A stretch of DNA of 64,000 nucleotides from Aristaeella hokkaidonensis (GCF_018128945.1 NZ_CP068393.1:2852001-2916000); one strand, 5' to 3'; positions 24,769 to 34,140 are shown, numbered from the stretch's first letter. Notes: generated by a model not told the origin, from the letters alone. Made by a program: numbers and translations.

Positions 24769-25962
24769 TTATTGGCTTTTGCGGCTCTTGGAATTGAGCT
24801 CGTCGATCTTTTCCTTCCGGGGCATGGGAGCACAGGCGGGACAGGCGGTCAGTTTGTTATACGGTTTCTTGTCCAGTTCACCGTAGGTAAAGGCGGTCAT
24901 GGGTTCGTATTTATCCTTGACCATCGTGCAGGTGGCCTGGGAATGATAGTTTGTTCCGCCGTTGGGATTATAGTACAGGGTCAGGTCATCAGACGGATAA
25001 CAGAGCTCCCGGTCCAGGTCATCCCAGATAATCACCTTGGTATAGGGCTTGCGGGAAAGATGATCCCAAAGCCATTTGGCATTGACGCCTTCGGGCGTCA
25101 GCTGGCGCTGGACCCGGATGCAGCCGTGGCTGGCCTTTTCCCCGAGATAGCGTTCACACCGGGCATAGGACGTATAGGTTTCACCGGCTTTGTTGGTTTC
25201 CTGCCGGCTGGGAACTTCGTGGATCAGGATACCGCTGTTGATGCGTATGCCATAGGCACACCAGAGGGTTTCCGCCTGGAAACCGCCGACCCAGCTGACC
25301 ATGAGGAATTCCCCGGCGGGAGTCTCGTGGAAGAGGTTGGCTTTGTTCTTCGCGAAACCGGTGGAGCACAGCAGGGTGCTGAAGAGCTTTCCTTCTTTAA
25401 AGACATAGAGCCGCTGCTGAAGCTTATCAACGACCAGGCCGTAGGTCTGGTCCACTTCCTCTGTTTTGAGACGGCTGGTTTTGACCCAGCCCTGGAAGTG
25501 CTCAGCAAAGACCTTGACGGCGGAACCTTCCTCGGAAGAGGAATAGGCTTCAATCAGGGACCAGTCTCCTTCCTCCCGCAGTACGTGAACACCCTGGCTG
25601 GTGCAGGTGACCACACCCACATAGTCAGTGCATTTCTCATCCGGCTCGGCGAGGATACGTACCTGTTCCCGCTGCTTGCCGGTAAGCACTGTCACCGGCT
25701 GGGTGAGCACCTTCCAAATGGCTTCCTCATCCATACGGCCCATTTCCAGATTCCAGAAGCACAGTTCATGGTCACATTTGACAGCGCTGAGCTCATTGGG
25801 CGTATGGTAGAAGACATCGGTGGCGAGAAGGGTATCCTTCACGTCTGCGAGCTCTTCCCATTCCTCTTCCACATCTTCTGTCTCTTCGGCGAAGGACAGG
25901 CAGGGAAGAAGGAACAGAAAAACCAGGAGCAGGGACAGGAGTTTTTTCAATTTATCATTCAT
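24769..25962 (-). CDS. L,D-transpeptidase (YkuD) with SH3-like and C-terminal Cys domain
   Basis: A 397-residue exported enzyme that cross-links or trims peptidoglycan. Signal peptide residues 1-25 (LLLVFLFLLPCLSFAEE). Residues about 92-165 look SH3-like. The YkuD domain covers about 172-312 with His248 in LIHEVPS and the catalytic Cys281 in SHGCIRV. After it, residues 330-380 hold YHSQATCTMV and LTACPACAP, a Cys/His cluster that resembles small metal-binding tails of secreted nucleases. The start codon lies in a degenerate heptad repeat (GTGAATT, ATGAATG, ATAAATT on the coding strand) and only a weak GGTGA precedes it. Confidence 0.9.
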   Translation of the reverse strand: MNDKLKKLLSLLLVFLFLLPCLSFAEETEDVEEEWEELADVKDTLLATDVFYHTPNELSAVKCDHELCFWNLEMGRMDEEAIWKVLTQPVTVLTGKQREQVRILAEPDEKCTDYVGVVTCTSQGVHVLREEGDWSLIEAYSSSEEGSAVKVFAEHFQGWVKTSRLKTEEVDQTYGLVVDKLQQRLYVFKEGKLFSTLLCSTGFAKNKANLFHETPAGEFLMVSWVGGFQAETLWCAYGIRINSGILIHEVPSRQETNKAGETYTSYARCERYLGEKASHGCIRVQRQLTPEGVNAKWLWDHLSRKPYTKVIIWDDLDRELCYPSDDLTLYYNPNGGTNYHSQATCTMVKDKYEPMTAFTYGELDKKPYNKLTACPACAPMPRKEKIDELNSKSRKSQ

Positions 25963-26009
25963 AATTCACCAGGGATTCCAGTCTAGGGCTGCCATAATAC
26001 CTTTCAGCA

Positions 26010-27014
26010 TTAAAGCAGCGGAATATTGCCGTTGCGGCAGGCCTTGACGACTTCTTCCGGCCACATGCTGGCCTGAACCTCGCCGACGTGGGCCTTCCGG
26101 AGGAAGTAGACGCACATGCGGCTCTGGCCGATACCGCCGCCGATGGTCTGGGGCAGTTCACCAGCTAGCAGGGCCTTCTGGAAGGGCAGTTCCGCCCGCT
26201 CTTCACAGCCGCGGATCTTCAGCTGCTTGCGCAGGGTGTCCGGATCCACGCGGATACCCATGGAGGAAACCTCCAGAGAGATGTCCAGCAGGGGATCATA
26301 GAGCAGGATGTCGCCGTTCAGGTTCCAGTCGTCATAGTCCGGGGCGCGGCCGTCATGGGGCTGGCCGCTGCGCAGGGCACCGCCGACCTGCATGAGGAAT
26401 ACTGCACCGTACTTCTTGGCCGCAATATACTCGCGTTCCTTGGGCGTCTTGTCCGGATAATCATCTTCCAACTGCTGGGTGGTGACGAAGGTGATGGCGT
26501 CCGGCAGTTCCGGTTTGATGTGGGGATAGTGGGCACAGACAAAGCCTTCCGTCTTGCGGAGGGTCAGGTAGATGCGGTTGACAATGTCCCGCAGGAACTG
26601 CTCATTCCGCTCGGAAGGAGCCATGATGCGCTCCCAGTCCCACTGGTCTACAAATATAGAATGAATATTATCGGTAATTTCATCCCGGCGGATAGCATTC
26701 ATATCTGTATAAAGGCCTTCACCCACGGAAAAACCGTAGGTTTTAAGGGCCTGGCGCTTCCATTTGGCCAGGGAGTGAACAATTTCCACGGTGGCGCCGG
26801 TTTCCAGCACATCGAAGGAGACGGGGCGTTCCACACCGTTCAGGTTATCATTCAGACCGCTTTCCGGCGTGACCATGATGGGTGCGGAAACGCGGGTGAG
26901 GTTCAGGGCTTTGGCCAGTTCCTGCTCGAAGAAGTCCTTAACGAGCTTGATGGCAATCTCTGTGTCGCGCAGATCCAGGACAGGGTTGTAGTCCTTGGGG
27001 ATAATGAGGTTCAT
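26010..27014 (-). CDS. asnA: Aspartate-ammonia ligase (asparagine synthetase A)
   Basis: Makes asparagine from aspartate, ammonia and ATP; cytosolic enzyme with a class II tRNA-synthetase fold. 334 residues, the family length. MVTPESGLNDNLNGVERPVSFDV near the N-terminus and IGGGIGQSRMCVYFLRKAHVGEVQ near the C-terminus are family signatures (shown here in part). The ATG at 27014 is preceded by GGAGGGG; an upstream in-frame ATG at 27068 has no ribosome site. I found no T-box in the upstream region. Downstream lies the L,D-transpeptidase on the same strand, 47 bases away. Confidence 0.95.
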   Translation of the reverse strand: MNLIIPKDYNPVLDLRDTEIAIKLVKDFFEQELAKALNLTRVSAPIMVTPESGLNDNLNGVERPVSFDVLETGATVEIVHSLAKWKRQALKTYGFSVGEGLYTDMNAIRRDEITDNIHSIFVDQWDWERIMAPSERNEQFLRDIVNRIYLTLRKTEGFVCAHYPHIKPELPDAITFVTTQQLEDDYPDKTPKEREYIAAKKYGAVFLMQVGGALRSGQPHDGRAPDYDDWNLNGDILLYDPLLDISLEVSSMGIRVDPDTLRKQLKIRGCEERAELPFQKALLAGELPQTIGGGIGQSRMCVYFLRKAHVGEVQASMWPEEVVKACRNGNIPLL

Positions 27015-27125
27015 GGAGAACCCCTCCTTCCGAAACATCTGTAAGATAATACAAAAGGATAACACCAAAAGCGCTAAAAAGAAAGTTTTCGGTATGTACT
27101 AATGGCTGGAAACCCTATGCTGTTC

Positions 27126-27156
27126 TTGACATAAGCCCCTAAAAATGCAATGATAT
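27126..27156 (+). promoter_or_regulatory. Possible promoter for pth-mfd
   Basis: TTGACA at 27126-27131 with TGATAT 19 bases later. Spacing is long. A hairpin GCGAAG / CTTCGC lies downstream in the leader (about 27163-27189). Confidence 0.45.
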
Positions 27157-27249
27157 GAAACAGCGAAGGGGAGGGAATCTCTCACTTCGCCAATACCTTT
27201 TGCAGAAAACGCGATTCAGTATGAATGAAACAGTTTGGAGAAGACCAAT

Positions 27250-27825
27250 ATGGTAAAGACGTTACTCATTGTCGGCCTGGGAAATCCGGGGGAGAAGTAT
27301 GCCCACACCCGCCATAACGCGGGCTATGAGGTGATGAGCCGGCTGGAAGAATATTATGGCGTGAAACTGCGCAAAAAGCTGTTTGTACAGGACATGATCG
27401 CGGAAGTGACGGACGGAGAAACCAAGATTGTGCTGTGCGAGCCGCTGACCTTCATGAACCGGAGCGGGGAATGTGTGAAGCGCCTGTTGAACCGTTTCAA
27501 GGTGCCGCAGGAGAATCTGCTGGTGATCTATGACGATATCGACCTGCCTCCGGGAAAGGTACGGGTGCGCAAGAACGGCGGCCCCGGAACGCATAACGGA
27601 ATGCGGAGTATCGCATCCTGCCTTGGAAAGACGGATTTCCCGCGGATCCGGGTAGGAACGGGCGACCGGCCGGCGGGTCAGGATCTGGCAGCCTGGGTGC
27701 TTGGACACTGGAGCGCAGAAGACAAAGAAAAGATGGAAGCGGCCTTTGATAAGGCGGCGGAATCCGCGCGCCTATGGGTAAAGGAAGGCATTGATAAAGC
27801 GATGCAAAAAGGCAACAGTAATTAA
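27250..27825 (+). CDS. pth: Peptidyl-tRNA hydrolase
   Basis: Releases tRNA from stalled peptidyl-tRNA. 191 residues. The catalytic His is in GNPGEKYAHTRHNAGYE, with the usual Asn in TFMNRSG and Asp in YDDIDLPPGK. The ATG at 27250 has GGAGAA 7 bases upstream. Gene order pth-mfd is typical of Firmicutes. The stop is directly followed by a heptad array. Confidence 0.97.
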   Translation: MVKTLLIVGLGNPGEKYAHTRHNAGYEVMSRLEEYYGVKLRKKLFVQDMIAEVTDGETKIVLCEPLTFMNRSGECVKRLLNRFKVPQENLLVIYDDIDLPPGKVRVRKNGGPGTHNGMRSIASCLGKTDFPRIRVGTGDRPAGQDLAAWVLGHWSAEDKEKMEAAFDKAAESARLWVKEGIDKAMQKGNSN

Positions 27826-27827
27826 TT

Positions 27828-27855
27828 CAGAATTCAGAATTAAGAATTCAGAATT
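27828..27855 (+). repeat. Four-unit heptad array between pth and mfd
   Basis: Units CAGAATT, CAGAATT, AAGAATT, CAGAATT. Confidence 0.88.
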
Positions 27856-27888
27856 ATTGGATGGACGTAAAACGTTAAGGGAAAGTAT

Positions 27889-30800
27889 ATGGCATCGAGT
27901 TTTGTTTCTTCGATTGCGATACCTGGTTTAGAGGCATTGCTGGAGACGGCGCAGGGAAAGACAACGGCAGTCGCCGGCGTGAACCAGACGCTGGCGGCAG
28001 TGATTGCCTGTATCGCGGCAGAAAAAGGGAAAAAGACGCTGCTGGTGGCGGACAACGACCTGAAGGCAGCCCGGGCAGCGGATGACGTGCGTCAGCTGAC
28101 GGGCGAAGGCTGTTGCCTGCCCGGCGGTGAGATTGACCTGACCCGTGCGGCGGGAAGCCTGGAGAGCAATTGGCGGAGACTGGAAGCACTGGCGGCTGTG
28201 ACGGAAGGCAAGGTCAGGATCCTGTGTGCCGGAGCGGAAGCCATGGCACAGCGGATGGGCCGGCCGGAGCCTTTCAGGGCACTGAGCCTGACGCTCAAGC
28301 CGGGAGACGTGTTTCCGCCGGCGGACCTGGCCAGGCGGCTGAGCCGGATGGGCTATGACCGCGTGGGCATGGTGGAAGGCAAAGGCCAGTTCGCGCAGCG
28401 CGGATCCATCCTGGACGTGTATCCTCCGGCATTGGCACAGGGTCTGCGGATTGAGTTCTTTGACGATGAGATTGACGGAATCCGGGAGTTTGACTGCATC
28501 AGCCAGCGGAGCCTGGGAGACGTTCCGGAAGCCGTACTGACGCCTGCGTGCGAAGTGCTGCTGGAAGAAGACGAATATCCGGAAGCTGCCCGCCGGATGC
28601 GGGAAGCCATCAATGATCAGCCGGATACGGACATCGGGAAGGATTTGCTGTTTGACGACCTGCCGCCGCTGCCGGACGATGAAGATGACGCGGAGCTTTT
28701 TGATAAAAAGATTGCTCCGAAGGTTCGGGAAAAGCAGTATAAGGAACAGAAGGAACTGGAAGCTGACCGGCGGATGGAACGGCTTCGCCAGGATGCGGAA
28801 ACGCTGGAACAGGGGCTGCCTTTCCGGCGGATGCGGGCCTGGCTGCCGGTGCTGACGGATAAGACGGCATCGGTATGCGACTGGTTTGAGCCGGATCTGG
28901 TGCTGCTGTGCGAACCGGACCGCCTGCGGAACCGGATTGAGGAGCGGCTGCAGGGCTTTGCGGAAGACCTGCAGAGCGCGATTACCCGCCGGGAGGCGGT
29001 CACAGACCAGGAAAGCCTGCTGAAGGACTGGGAAACGGTGCTGAAAGAACTGAAACCGTATCCCAAGGGACTGCTGACGGAGATTCTGCTCGGACTTGGC
29101 GGCATCAAGCCGGACAATACGGTGACGGTGGAAGCAACCGGCATCCAGGGCTATGGCGGGCAGATGCGCGCGCTGAAGAACGATATTGCCCTTTGGCGGG
29201 AGCATGGATACAGGATTTACCTGCTTTCAGGCGGAAGCAGCCGCGGTAAGCGGCTGGAGGAAAGCCTGAAGGAGCTGGAAGAGAAAACAGAATTCCGGGA
29301 AGAACTCAGCGCGGCAAAGCCGGGCGAAGCGGTGATCCTGCCGATCACGCTCAGCGGAGGCTTCATCATCCGAGGCGGGGAAGGCTGCCCCGGAACGGCG
29401 GTGGTTTCCGACGCGGATATCTGGGGTGAGGGCTACCGGCGGAGCAAGAGCCGGAAGCGCTCCGGTGAACGGATTTCCACATTCACGGACCTGAAGGTGG
29501 GCGACTATGTGGTACATGAAGACCACGGCGTCGGTATCTACCAGGGCATTACCCGGATCCAGAGTGAGGGAAGCTGGCACGACTACCTGCTGATTCACTA
29601 CGGCGGAAACGACAAGCTGTATGTGCCGGTGGAACAGCTGGAACGGGTACAGCGCTATATTGGCAATCCGAACCAGGCGCCGAAGCTGAACCGCCTGGGC
29701 GGAGGAGAATGGGCCCGGCAGAAGGGCAAGGTTAAGGAAGGCCTGAAAGCGCTGGCCTTTGACCTGAAGGCCCTGTACGCGGAACGCTCCCAGAACACGG
29801 GACATGCCTTCGGACCGGATACGGACTGGCAGCGGGAGTTTGAAGATGAATTCCCGTGGGAACTGACCCCGGACCAGGCACAGAGCGTACAGGAAATCCG
29901 GGAAGACATGGAAAGCGACCGGAACATGGACCGGCTGCTGTGCGGCGACGTGGGCTACGGAAAAACTGAAGTCAGCCTGCGGGCAGCCTTCAAGGCGATC
30001 GCGGATAACAAGCAGGTGGCCCTGCTGGCGCCTACCACGATCCTGGTGCAGCAGCACTACAACACCATTGTGAAGCGGTTCCGGCATACCGGGGCGCGGG
30101 TGGATTTCCTGAGCCGGTTCCGGACTCCGGCGGAACAGAAGGACGTGCTGGCCAAGCTGGCCATGGGCGACATTGACCTGATTGTCGGTACGCACAAGCT
30201 GCTGGGCAAGGACGTAAAGTTCAAAGACCTGGGCCTGCTCATCGTGGACGAAGAGCAGCGCTTCGGCGTGGCCCATAAGGAAGTTATCAAGAACATGAAG
30301 CGGCAGGTGGACGTGCTCACCCTGAGCGCGACGCCGATTCCGCGGACCCTGCATATGTCCATGACGGGCATCCGGGACATGAGCGTGCTGGAAACCCCGC
30401 CGGAAGAACGGATCCCGGTACAGACCGTGGTCACGGAGTATTCCGACGCCCTGATCCGGGACGCTATCCTGCGTGAGCTCGGCAGGGGCGGACAGGTCTA
30501 TTTCCTGTATAACCGGGTGCGGAGCATCGGCAGCTTCTATGAGCGGCTGCGGGCCCTGGTACCGGAAGCCCGGGTGGGTGTGGCCCACGGGCAGATGAAG
30601 GAGCACCAGCTGGAAGACGTGATGCTGGACTTCTACAACGGCAATTATGACGTGCTGCTGTGCACAACCATTATTGAAAACGGCCTGGACGTGCCGAACG
30701 CAAATACCCTGATTGTGTATGACGCGGAACGGTTCGGCCTCAGCCAGCTTTATCAGCTGCGGGGCCGGGTGGGCCGGAGCAACCGGCAGGCCTATGCCTA

Positions 30801-31542
30801 CTTCACGGTGCGGGCGGACCATATGCTGACGGAAACGGCCCAGCAGCGGCTGACGGCTATCCGGGAGTTTACGGAGTTCGGCGCCGGTTTCCGTATCGCG
30901 ATGCGGGACCTGGAAATCCGCGGTGCGGGCAATATCCTTGGACCGGAACAGCACGGTCATCTGGCTACGGTCGGTTATGATATGTACTGTAAGCTGATGG
31001 AAGAAACCCTGAACGAGGTACAGGGCCGGCAGACCGCACGGGAGCTGGAGACCCGGGTGGATCTGCGGGTGGACGCCTTCCTGCCTTCCGACTATGTAGC
31101 GGAAGAAAAGCAGCGGATGGAAATGTACAAGCGGATTGCTTCCGTGGTAACGGACGAAGACCGGGCAGACGTGACGGACGAACTGATTGACCGCTACGGC
31201 GACCTGCCGCCGGCTGCCGAGACACTGCTTGACGTAAGCCAGCTGCGGGCACTGTGCAACCGGCTGGGCGTCAGCCAGGTGACTCGCGGCAAGGAAGGCC
31301 TGATCATGAAGGTAGACGAGCGGTATGTGCCGGATCCGGCATGCCTGTTGCAGGCAATCTCTGAGACTGACGGACGGCTGATCCTGTCCGCCAGGGCACC
31401 GGCCAGGATGATCCTGAAGGTGCAGAACCTGCAGGAGCAGGAAATGCTCCAGGAGGCGCTGAAGGTGACAAGGAAACTGGTGGCGCGGATTAAAGAACTG
31501 GAAGAAGAAAAGAGCGAACACAGTGAAGAGAACGATGACTAA
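27889..31542 (+). CDS. mfd: Transcription-repair coupling factor
   Basis: A 1217-residue DNA translocase that removes stalled RNA polymerase and recruits UvrA. N-terminal UvrB-like part to about residue 500; RNA-polymerase-interacting (CarD-like) domain at about 535-600 (VGDYVVHEDHGVGIYQGI, then YGGNDKLYVP); helicase motor with Walker A GDVGYGKTEV, DEEQ box IVDEEQRFGV, SATPIPRTLHMSM and QLRGRVGRSNRQAYAYF; C-terminal TRCF domain (about 1040-1150) and an acidic tail. AAGGGA precedes the ATG. lspA starts within its last 8 bases. Confidence 0.98.
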   Translation: MASSFVSSIAIPGLEALLETAQGKTTAVAGVNQTLAAVIACIAAEKGKKTLLVADNDLKAARAADDVRQLTGEGCCLPGGEIDLTRAAGSLESNWRRLEALAAVTEGKVRILCAGAEAMAQRMGRPEPFRALSLTLKPGDVFPPADLARRLSRMGYDRVGMVEGKGQFAQRGSILDVYPPALAQGLRIEFFDDEIDGIREFDCISQRSLGDVPEAVLTPACEVLLEEDEYPEAARRMREAINDQPDTDIGKDLLFDDLPPLPDDEDDAELFDKKIAPKVREKQYKEQKELEADRRMERLRQDAETLEQGLPFRRMRAWLPVLTDKTASVCDWFEPDLVLLCEPDRLRNRIEERLQGFAEDLQSAITRREAVTDQESLLKDWETVLKELKPYPKGLLTEILLGLGGIKPDNTVTVEATGIQGYGGQMRALKNDIALWREHGYRIYLLSGGSSRGKRLEESLKELEEKTEFREELSAAKPGEAVILPITLSGGFIIRGGEGCPGTAVVSDADIWGEGYRRSKSRKRSGERISTFTDLKVGDYVVHEDHGVGIYQGITRIQSEGSWHDYLLIHYGGNDKLYVPVEQLERVQRYIGNPNQAPKLNRLGGGEWARQKGKVKEGLKALAFDLKALYAERSQNTGHAFGPDTDWQREFEDEFPWELTPDQAQSVQEIREDMESDRNMDRLLCGDVGYGKTEVSLRAAFKAIADNKQVALLAPTTILVQQHYNTIVKRFRHTGARVDFLSRFRTPAEQKDVLAKLAMGDIDLIVGTHKLLGKDVKFKDLGLLIVDEEQRFGVAHKEVIKNMKRQVDVLTLSATPIPRTLHMSMTGIRDMSVLETPPEERIPVQTVVTEYSDALIRDAILRELGRGGQVYFLYNRVRSIGSFYERLRALVPEARVGVAHGQMKEHQLEDVMLDFYNGNYDVLLCTTIIENGLDVPNANTLIVYDAERFGLSQLYQLRGRVGRSNRQAYAYFTVRADHMLTETAQQRLTAIREFTEFGAGFRIAMRDLEIRGAGNILGPEQHGHLATVGYDMYCKLMEETLNEVQGRQTARELETRVDLRVDAFLPSDYVAEEKQRMEMYKRIASVVTDEDRADVTDELIDRYGDLPPAAETLLDVSQLRALCNRLGVSQVTRGKEGLIMKVDERYVPDPACLLQAISETDGRLILSARAPARMILKVQNLQEQEMLQEALKVTRKLVARIKELEEEKSEHSEENDD

Positions 31543-31996
31543 GAAAAGCCTGGGATTCTGGCTGATTGCGGCGGTTGTACTGATCCTGGACCGAATCACA
31601 AAGGAACTGGCGCCTGGACTTCCGGCGGACGGCTTCACCCTGATTCCGGGAGTTATCGGCCTGCGGTATGCGGAAAACACCGGGATTGCGTTCTCCCTGC
31701 TGAGCGGGCTGCCGAGACTGACGGGTGTCCTTGGGCTGGCAATTGTCATCGGGGGCTTTGTATGGCTGCGGAACAAGGAATTCGTGGCGCTCCCGCTGAC
31801 CGGGCTTGCCCTGATGGCGGGCGGAGCAACAGGAAACATGCTGGATCGGCTGATCCGGGGCTTTGTGCCGGATATGATTGAGACGCTGTTTGTGAATTTT
31901 CCTGTGTTTAATGTTGCGGACAGCTGCCTGACAGTGGGCTGTGTGTTGGTGATGATCAGCCTGCTGTGCAGGCCGCAGGACTGGGCGAAACTCTGA
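31535..31996 (+). CDS. lspA: Lipoprotein signal peptidase (signal peptidase II)
   Basis: Membrane aspartic protease that cleaves lipoprotein signal peptides, for instance those of the two lipoproteins encoded at 11.6-14.2 kb. 153 residues with four membrane helices. Catalytic Asp residues are in NMLDRLIRGFVPD and NVADSCLTVG; YAENTGIAFSLL is the other conserved block. The ATG at 31535 overlaps the end of mfd; a GTG 12 bases earlier is the alternative. Confidence 0.95.
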   Translation: MTKKSLGFWLIAAVVLILDRITKELAPGLPADGFTLIPGVIGLRYAENTGIAFSLLSGLPRLTGVLGLAIVIGGFVWLRNKEFVALPLTGLALMAGGATGNMLDRLIRGFVPDMIETLFVNFPVFNVADSCLTVGCVLVMISLLCRPQDWAKL

Positions 31997-32017
31997 CAAC
32001 TGCCAGGGGGAAGAAAT

Positions 32018-32959
32018 ATGACTGAAGGAATGGAGTACCGGGTTGCATCCGATGGACGCCGGCTGGACGTATTGCTGAGTGAAGCAACAGGACTCAGCAG
32101 GAGCCGGGTGGCTTCGCTGATGGAAGACGGCTTGTGCGTTTCCGGCGGAAAGGCTTGCACAAAGGCCGGCACTAAGCTGCCTGCGGGCCAGGAGATTGTC
32201 CTGACAGTGCCCGCACCGAAGGAAGCTGTTCCGAAGGCGGAGGATATTCCGCTGGAAATCCTGTATGAGGATGAGGACCTGGCCGTGGTGATCAAGCCAC
32301 GGGGCATGGTAGTGCATCCGGCGGCAGGACATCCGGACGGAACGCTGGTGAACGCATTGCTGGCCCGTCTGGATTCACTGGGCGGCATCGGCGGCGAACT
32401 GCGCCCTGGGATTGTTCATCGGCTGGATAAGGAAACCAGCGGCCTGATGCTGGTAGCGAAGAATGATGAAACCCAGGAAGAACTGAGCCGGATGCTGAAA
32501 GACCGGGAGATCGAGAAACATTACCGGGCTCTGGTAGAGGGCCGGTTCAAGGAACCGGAAGGTGAAATCAACGCGGCTATTGACCGGAGCAAGAAAGACC
32601 GGAAGAAGATGGCTGTTGATCCGGAAGGCCGACCGGCCCTGACCCGCTGGAAAGTACTGGCGGAAGGACAGGCCTGCACGCTGCTGGACGTGCACATCCT
32701 GACCGGGCGGACGCATCAGATCCGCGTCCACATGCGGAGCATCCAGCATCCGGTCTGCGGAGACGAACTTTATGGCTTTGAAAAAGGTGTGAAGGTACCG
32801 TGCCTCATGCTCCATGCCTACAGCCTGAGGTTTAAACATCCCCGGACAAAAGAAGAAATGGCCTTCCAGGCTCCTCTGCCGGAGGACTTCCTGAAAGGCC
32901 TCAAGAGCAATGGGATCGAGATTAATTCAGAATTCAGAATTCATAATTCAGAATTATAA
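32018..32959 (+). CDS. RluA/RluD-family pseudouridine synthase
   Basis: Converts uridine to pseudouridine in rRNA. 313 residues: an S4 RNA-binding domain at about 8-60 (RRLDVLLSEATGLSRSRVASL) and the catalytic domain with the active Asp in HRLDKETSGLMLVAK; HILTGRTHQIRVHM is another family motif. It follows lspA as in many Firmicutes. The last 12 residues (INSEFRIHNSEL) are encoded by a heptad repeat, a clear case of the repeat changing a protein end. Confidence 0.93.
   Translation: MTEGMEYRVASDGRRLDVLLSEATGLSRSRVASLMEDGLCVSGGKACTKAGTKLPAGQEIVLTVPAPKEAVPKAEDIPLEILYEDEDLAVVIKPRGMVVHPAAGHPDGTLVNALLARLDSLGGIGGELRPGIVHRLDKETSGLMLVAKNDETQEELSRMLKDREIEKHYRALVEGRFKEPEGEINAAIDRSKKDRKKMAVDPEGRPALTRWKVLAEGQACTLLDVHILTGRTHQIRVHMRSIQHPVCGDELYGFEKGVKVPCLMLHAYSLRFKHPRTKEEMAFQAPLPEDFLKGLKSNGIEINSEFRIHNSEL
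32928..32955 (+). repeat. Four-unit heptad array inside the 3' end of the pseudouridine synthase gene
   Basis: Units CAGAATT, CAGAATT, CATAATT, CAGAATT; it is read through in frame up to the TAA at 32957-32959. Confidence 0.88.
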
Positions 32960-33063
32960 CGGAAGCTATATCGTTACGATTTTTCTTCAAAGCAGCGATG
33001 AAAACGGTTTTGTCAAAGGAATTGCATTCTGCCAATGACTTGGCAACGATGTTGAAAATACTA

Positions 33064-33103
33064 AAAGCGCACTTCGGATTATCCGAAGTGCGCTTTGTTT
33101 TTT
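33064..33103. terminator. Bidirectional terminator between the pseudouridine synthase gene and rfbD
   Basis: AAAGCGCACTTCGGAT pairs with ATCCGAAGTGCGCTTT around a single T, followed on the plus strand by GTTTTTT. Confidence 0.85.
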
Positions 33104-33113
33104 ATTGATTCTG

Positions 33114-33968
33114 TCACCAGTTCTCGTCCTTGATTTCGTCCAGGTAACGATCCAGGGCGTTCTCAACGGAGGGCATGGGCGCGAAGCCTGCCTCGGTGAG
33201 CTTGGAGCCATCCAGGCGGGAGTTGAGGGGTCGCTTCGCGGGAGTGGAATACTCGGAAGAAGGAACCGGGATGACCCTGCAGGGAAGACCGGCCTTTTCC
33301 ATGATCATTTTCGCAAAGTCGTACCAGGAGAGGAAGCCCTCATTGCGAACGTGATAGATGCCATACTTTTCGGTCGGCAGTACGTCGCAGATGACGCGGG
33401 CAAGATCCCTGGAGTAGGTGGGAGATCCGATCTGGTCATTGACCACACGGATCTCTTTCTTTTCCTTGCCCAGGTGCAGCATGGTGCGGACGAAGTTGCG
33501 GCCGTTTTTGCCGTAAACCCAGCTGGTCCGGAGAATGAAGTAGCGGGTCATCAGGGAACGGACGGCGTCTTCTCCCTGAACTTTACTCATGCCATAGACG
33601 TTCAGGGGACCATAGGGATCGTCAACCCTGAAGGGTTGATCCCCGGTGCCGGGGAAGACGTAATCCGTTGAGATGAAGACCAGCTTTGCGCCGACGCTCA
33701 GGGCGGCACGGACGATATTGACGGTGCCCATGCCGTTGACGGCCGCACAGATTTCCGGCTGTGATTCCGCCTTGTCCACACCGGTATAGGCAGCGCAGTG
33801 GACAATGGCGGTGGGACGGTAGCTTTGAACATAGTCTTTGACGGCCTGACCGTCTGTCAGGTCAAAGTCCTGCATGTCGACACCGCGGCATTCAATGCCC
33901 CGGGCTTCCAGCTGGCGTACGGTATCCCAGCCCAGCTGACCAGCGTATCCGGTTACAAGAACCTTCAT
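33114..33968 (-). CDS. rfbD: dTDP-4-dehydrorhamnose reductase
   Basis: Last step of dTDP-L-rhamnose synthesis, an NAD(P)H-dependent reductase of the SDR fold. MKVLVTGYAGQLGWD gives the Rossmann motif, STDYVFPG and YGMSKVQGE the catalytic region (YxxxK). 284 residues. The ATG at 33968 is chosen because it starts this canonical N-terminus and has GGGGTG upstream; an upstream frame extension is only heptad repeat. It lies about 25 kb from rfbA, rfbB and rfbC, so the four rhamnose genes are split over three transcripts. Confidence 0.95.
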   Translation of the reverse strand: MKVLVTGYAGQLGWDTVRQLEARGIECRGVDMQDFDLTDGQAVKDYVQSYRPTAIVHCAAYTGVDKAESQPEICAAVNGMGTVNIVRAALSVGAKLVFISTDYVFPGTGDQPFRVDDPYGPLNVYGMSKVQGEDAVRSLMTRYFILRTSWVYGKNGRNFVRTMLHLGKEKKEIRVVNDQIGSPTYSRDLARVICDVLPTEKYGIYHVRNEGFLSWYDFAKMIMEKAGLPCRVIPVPSSEYSTPAKRPLNSRLDGSKLTEAGFAPMPSVENALDRYLDEIKDENW

Positions 33969-33991
33969 TCCAGGCACCCCCATATTCAATT

Positions 33992-34019
33992 CAGAATTCA
34001 TAATTCAGAATTCAGAATT
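33992..34019 (+). repeat. Four-unit heptad array upstream of rfbD
   Basis: Units CAGAATT, CATAATT, CAGAATT, CAGAATT, in the rfbD 5' leader (antisense to rfbD). Confidence 0.88.
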
Positions 34020-34046
34020 AAAGGATTGATTTACTTTATTGTATTG

Positions 34047-34076
34047 AGTTTACCACATAGTCACTCAGGATGACAA
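34047..34076 (-). promoter_or_regulatory. Possible rfbD promoter, proximal
   Basis: On the minus strand TTGTCA, 18 bases, TAAACT. Confidence 0.5.
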
Positions 34077-34099
34077 ATCAGCGGTAACGGGATGTTGTA

Positions 34100-34129
34100 A
34101 TTATATAACATTACAGGTTTTTTCGGCAA
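34100..34129 (-). promoter_or_regulatory. Possible rfbD promoter, distal
   Basis: On the minus strand TTGCCG, 18 bases, TATAAT. Confidence 0.5.
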
Positions 34130-34140
34130 GAAGTCAGGGA

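Noticed and set aside
27928..32388. Long open frames on the minus strand opposite mfd, lspA and the pseudouridine synthase gene (up to about 1050 codons)
   Set aside because: They mirror strongly coding plus-strand genes, have no ribosome sites and no recognisable protein features; high GC coding DNA often gives such frames.
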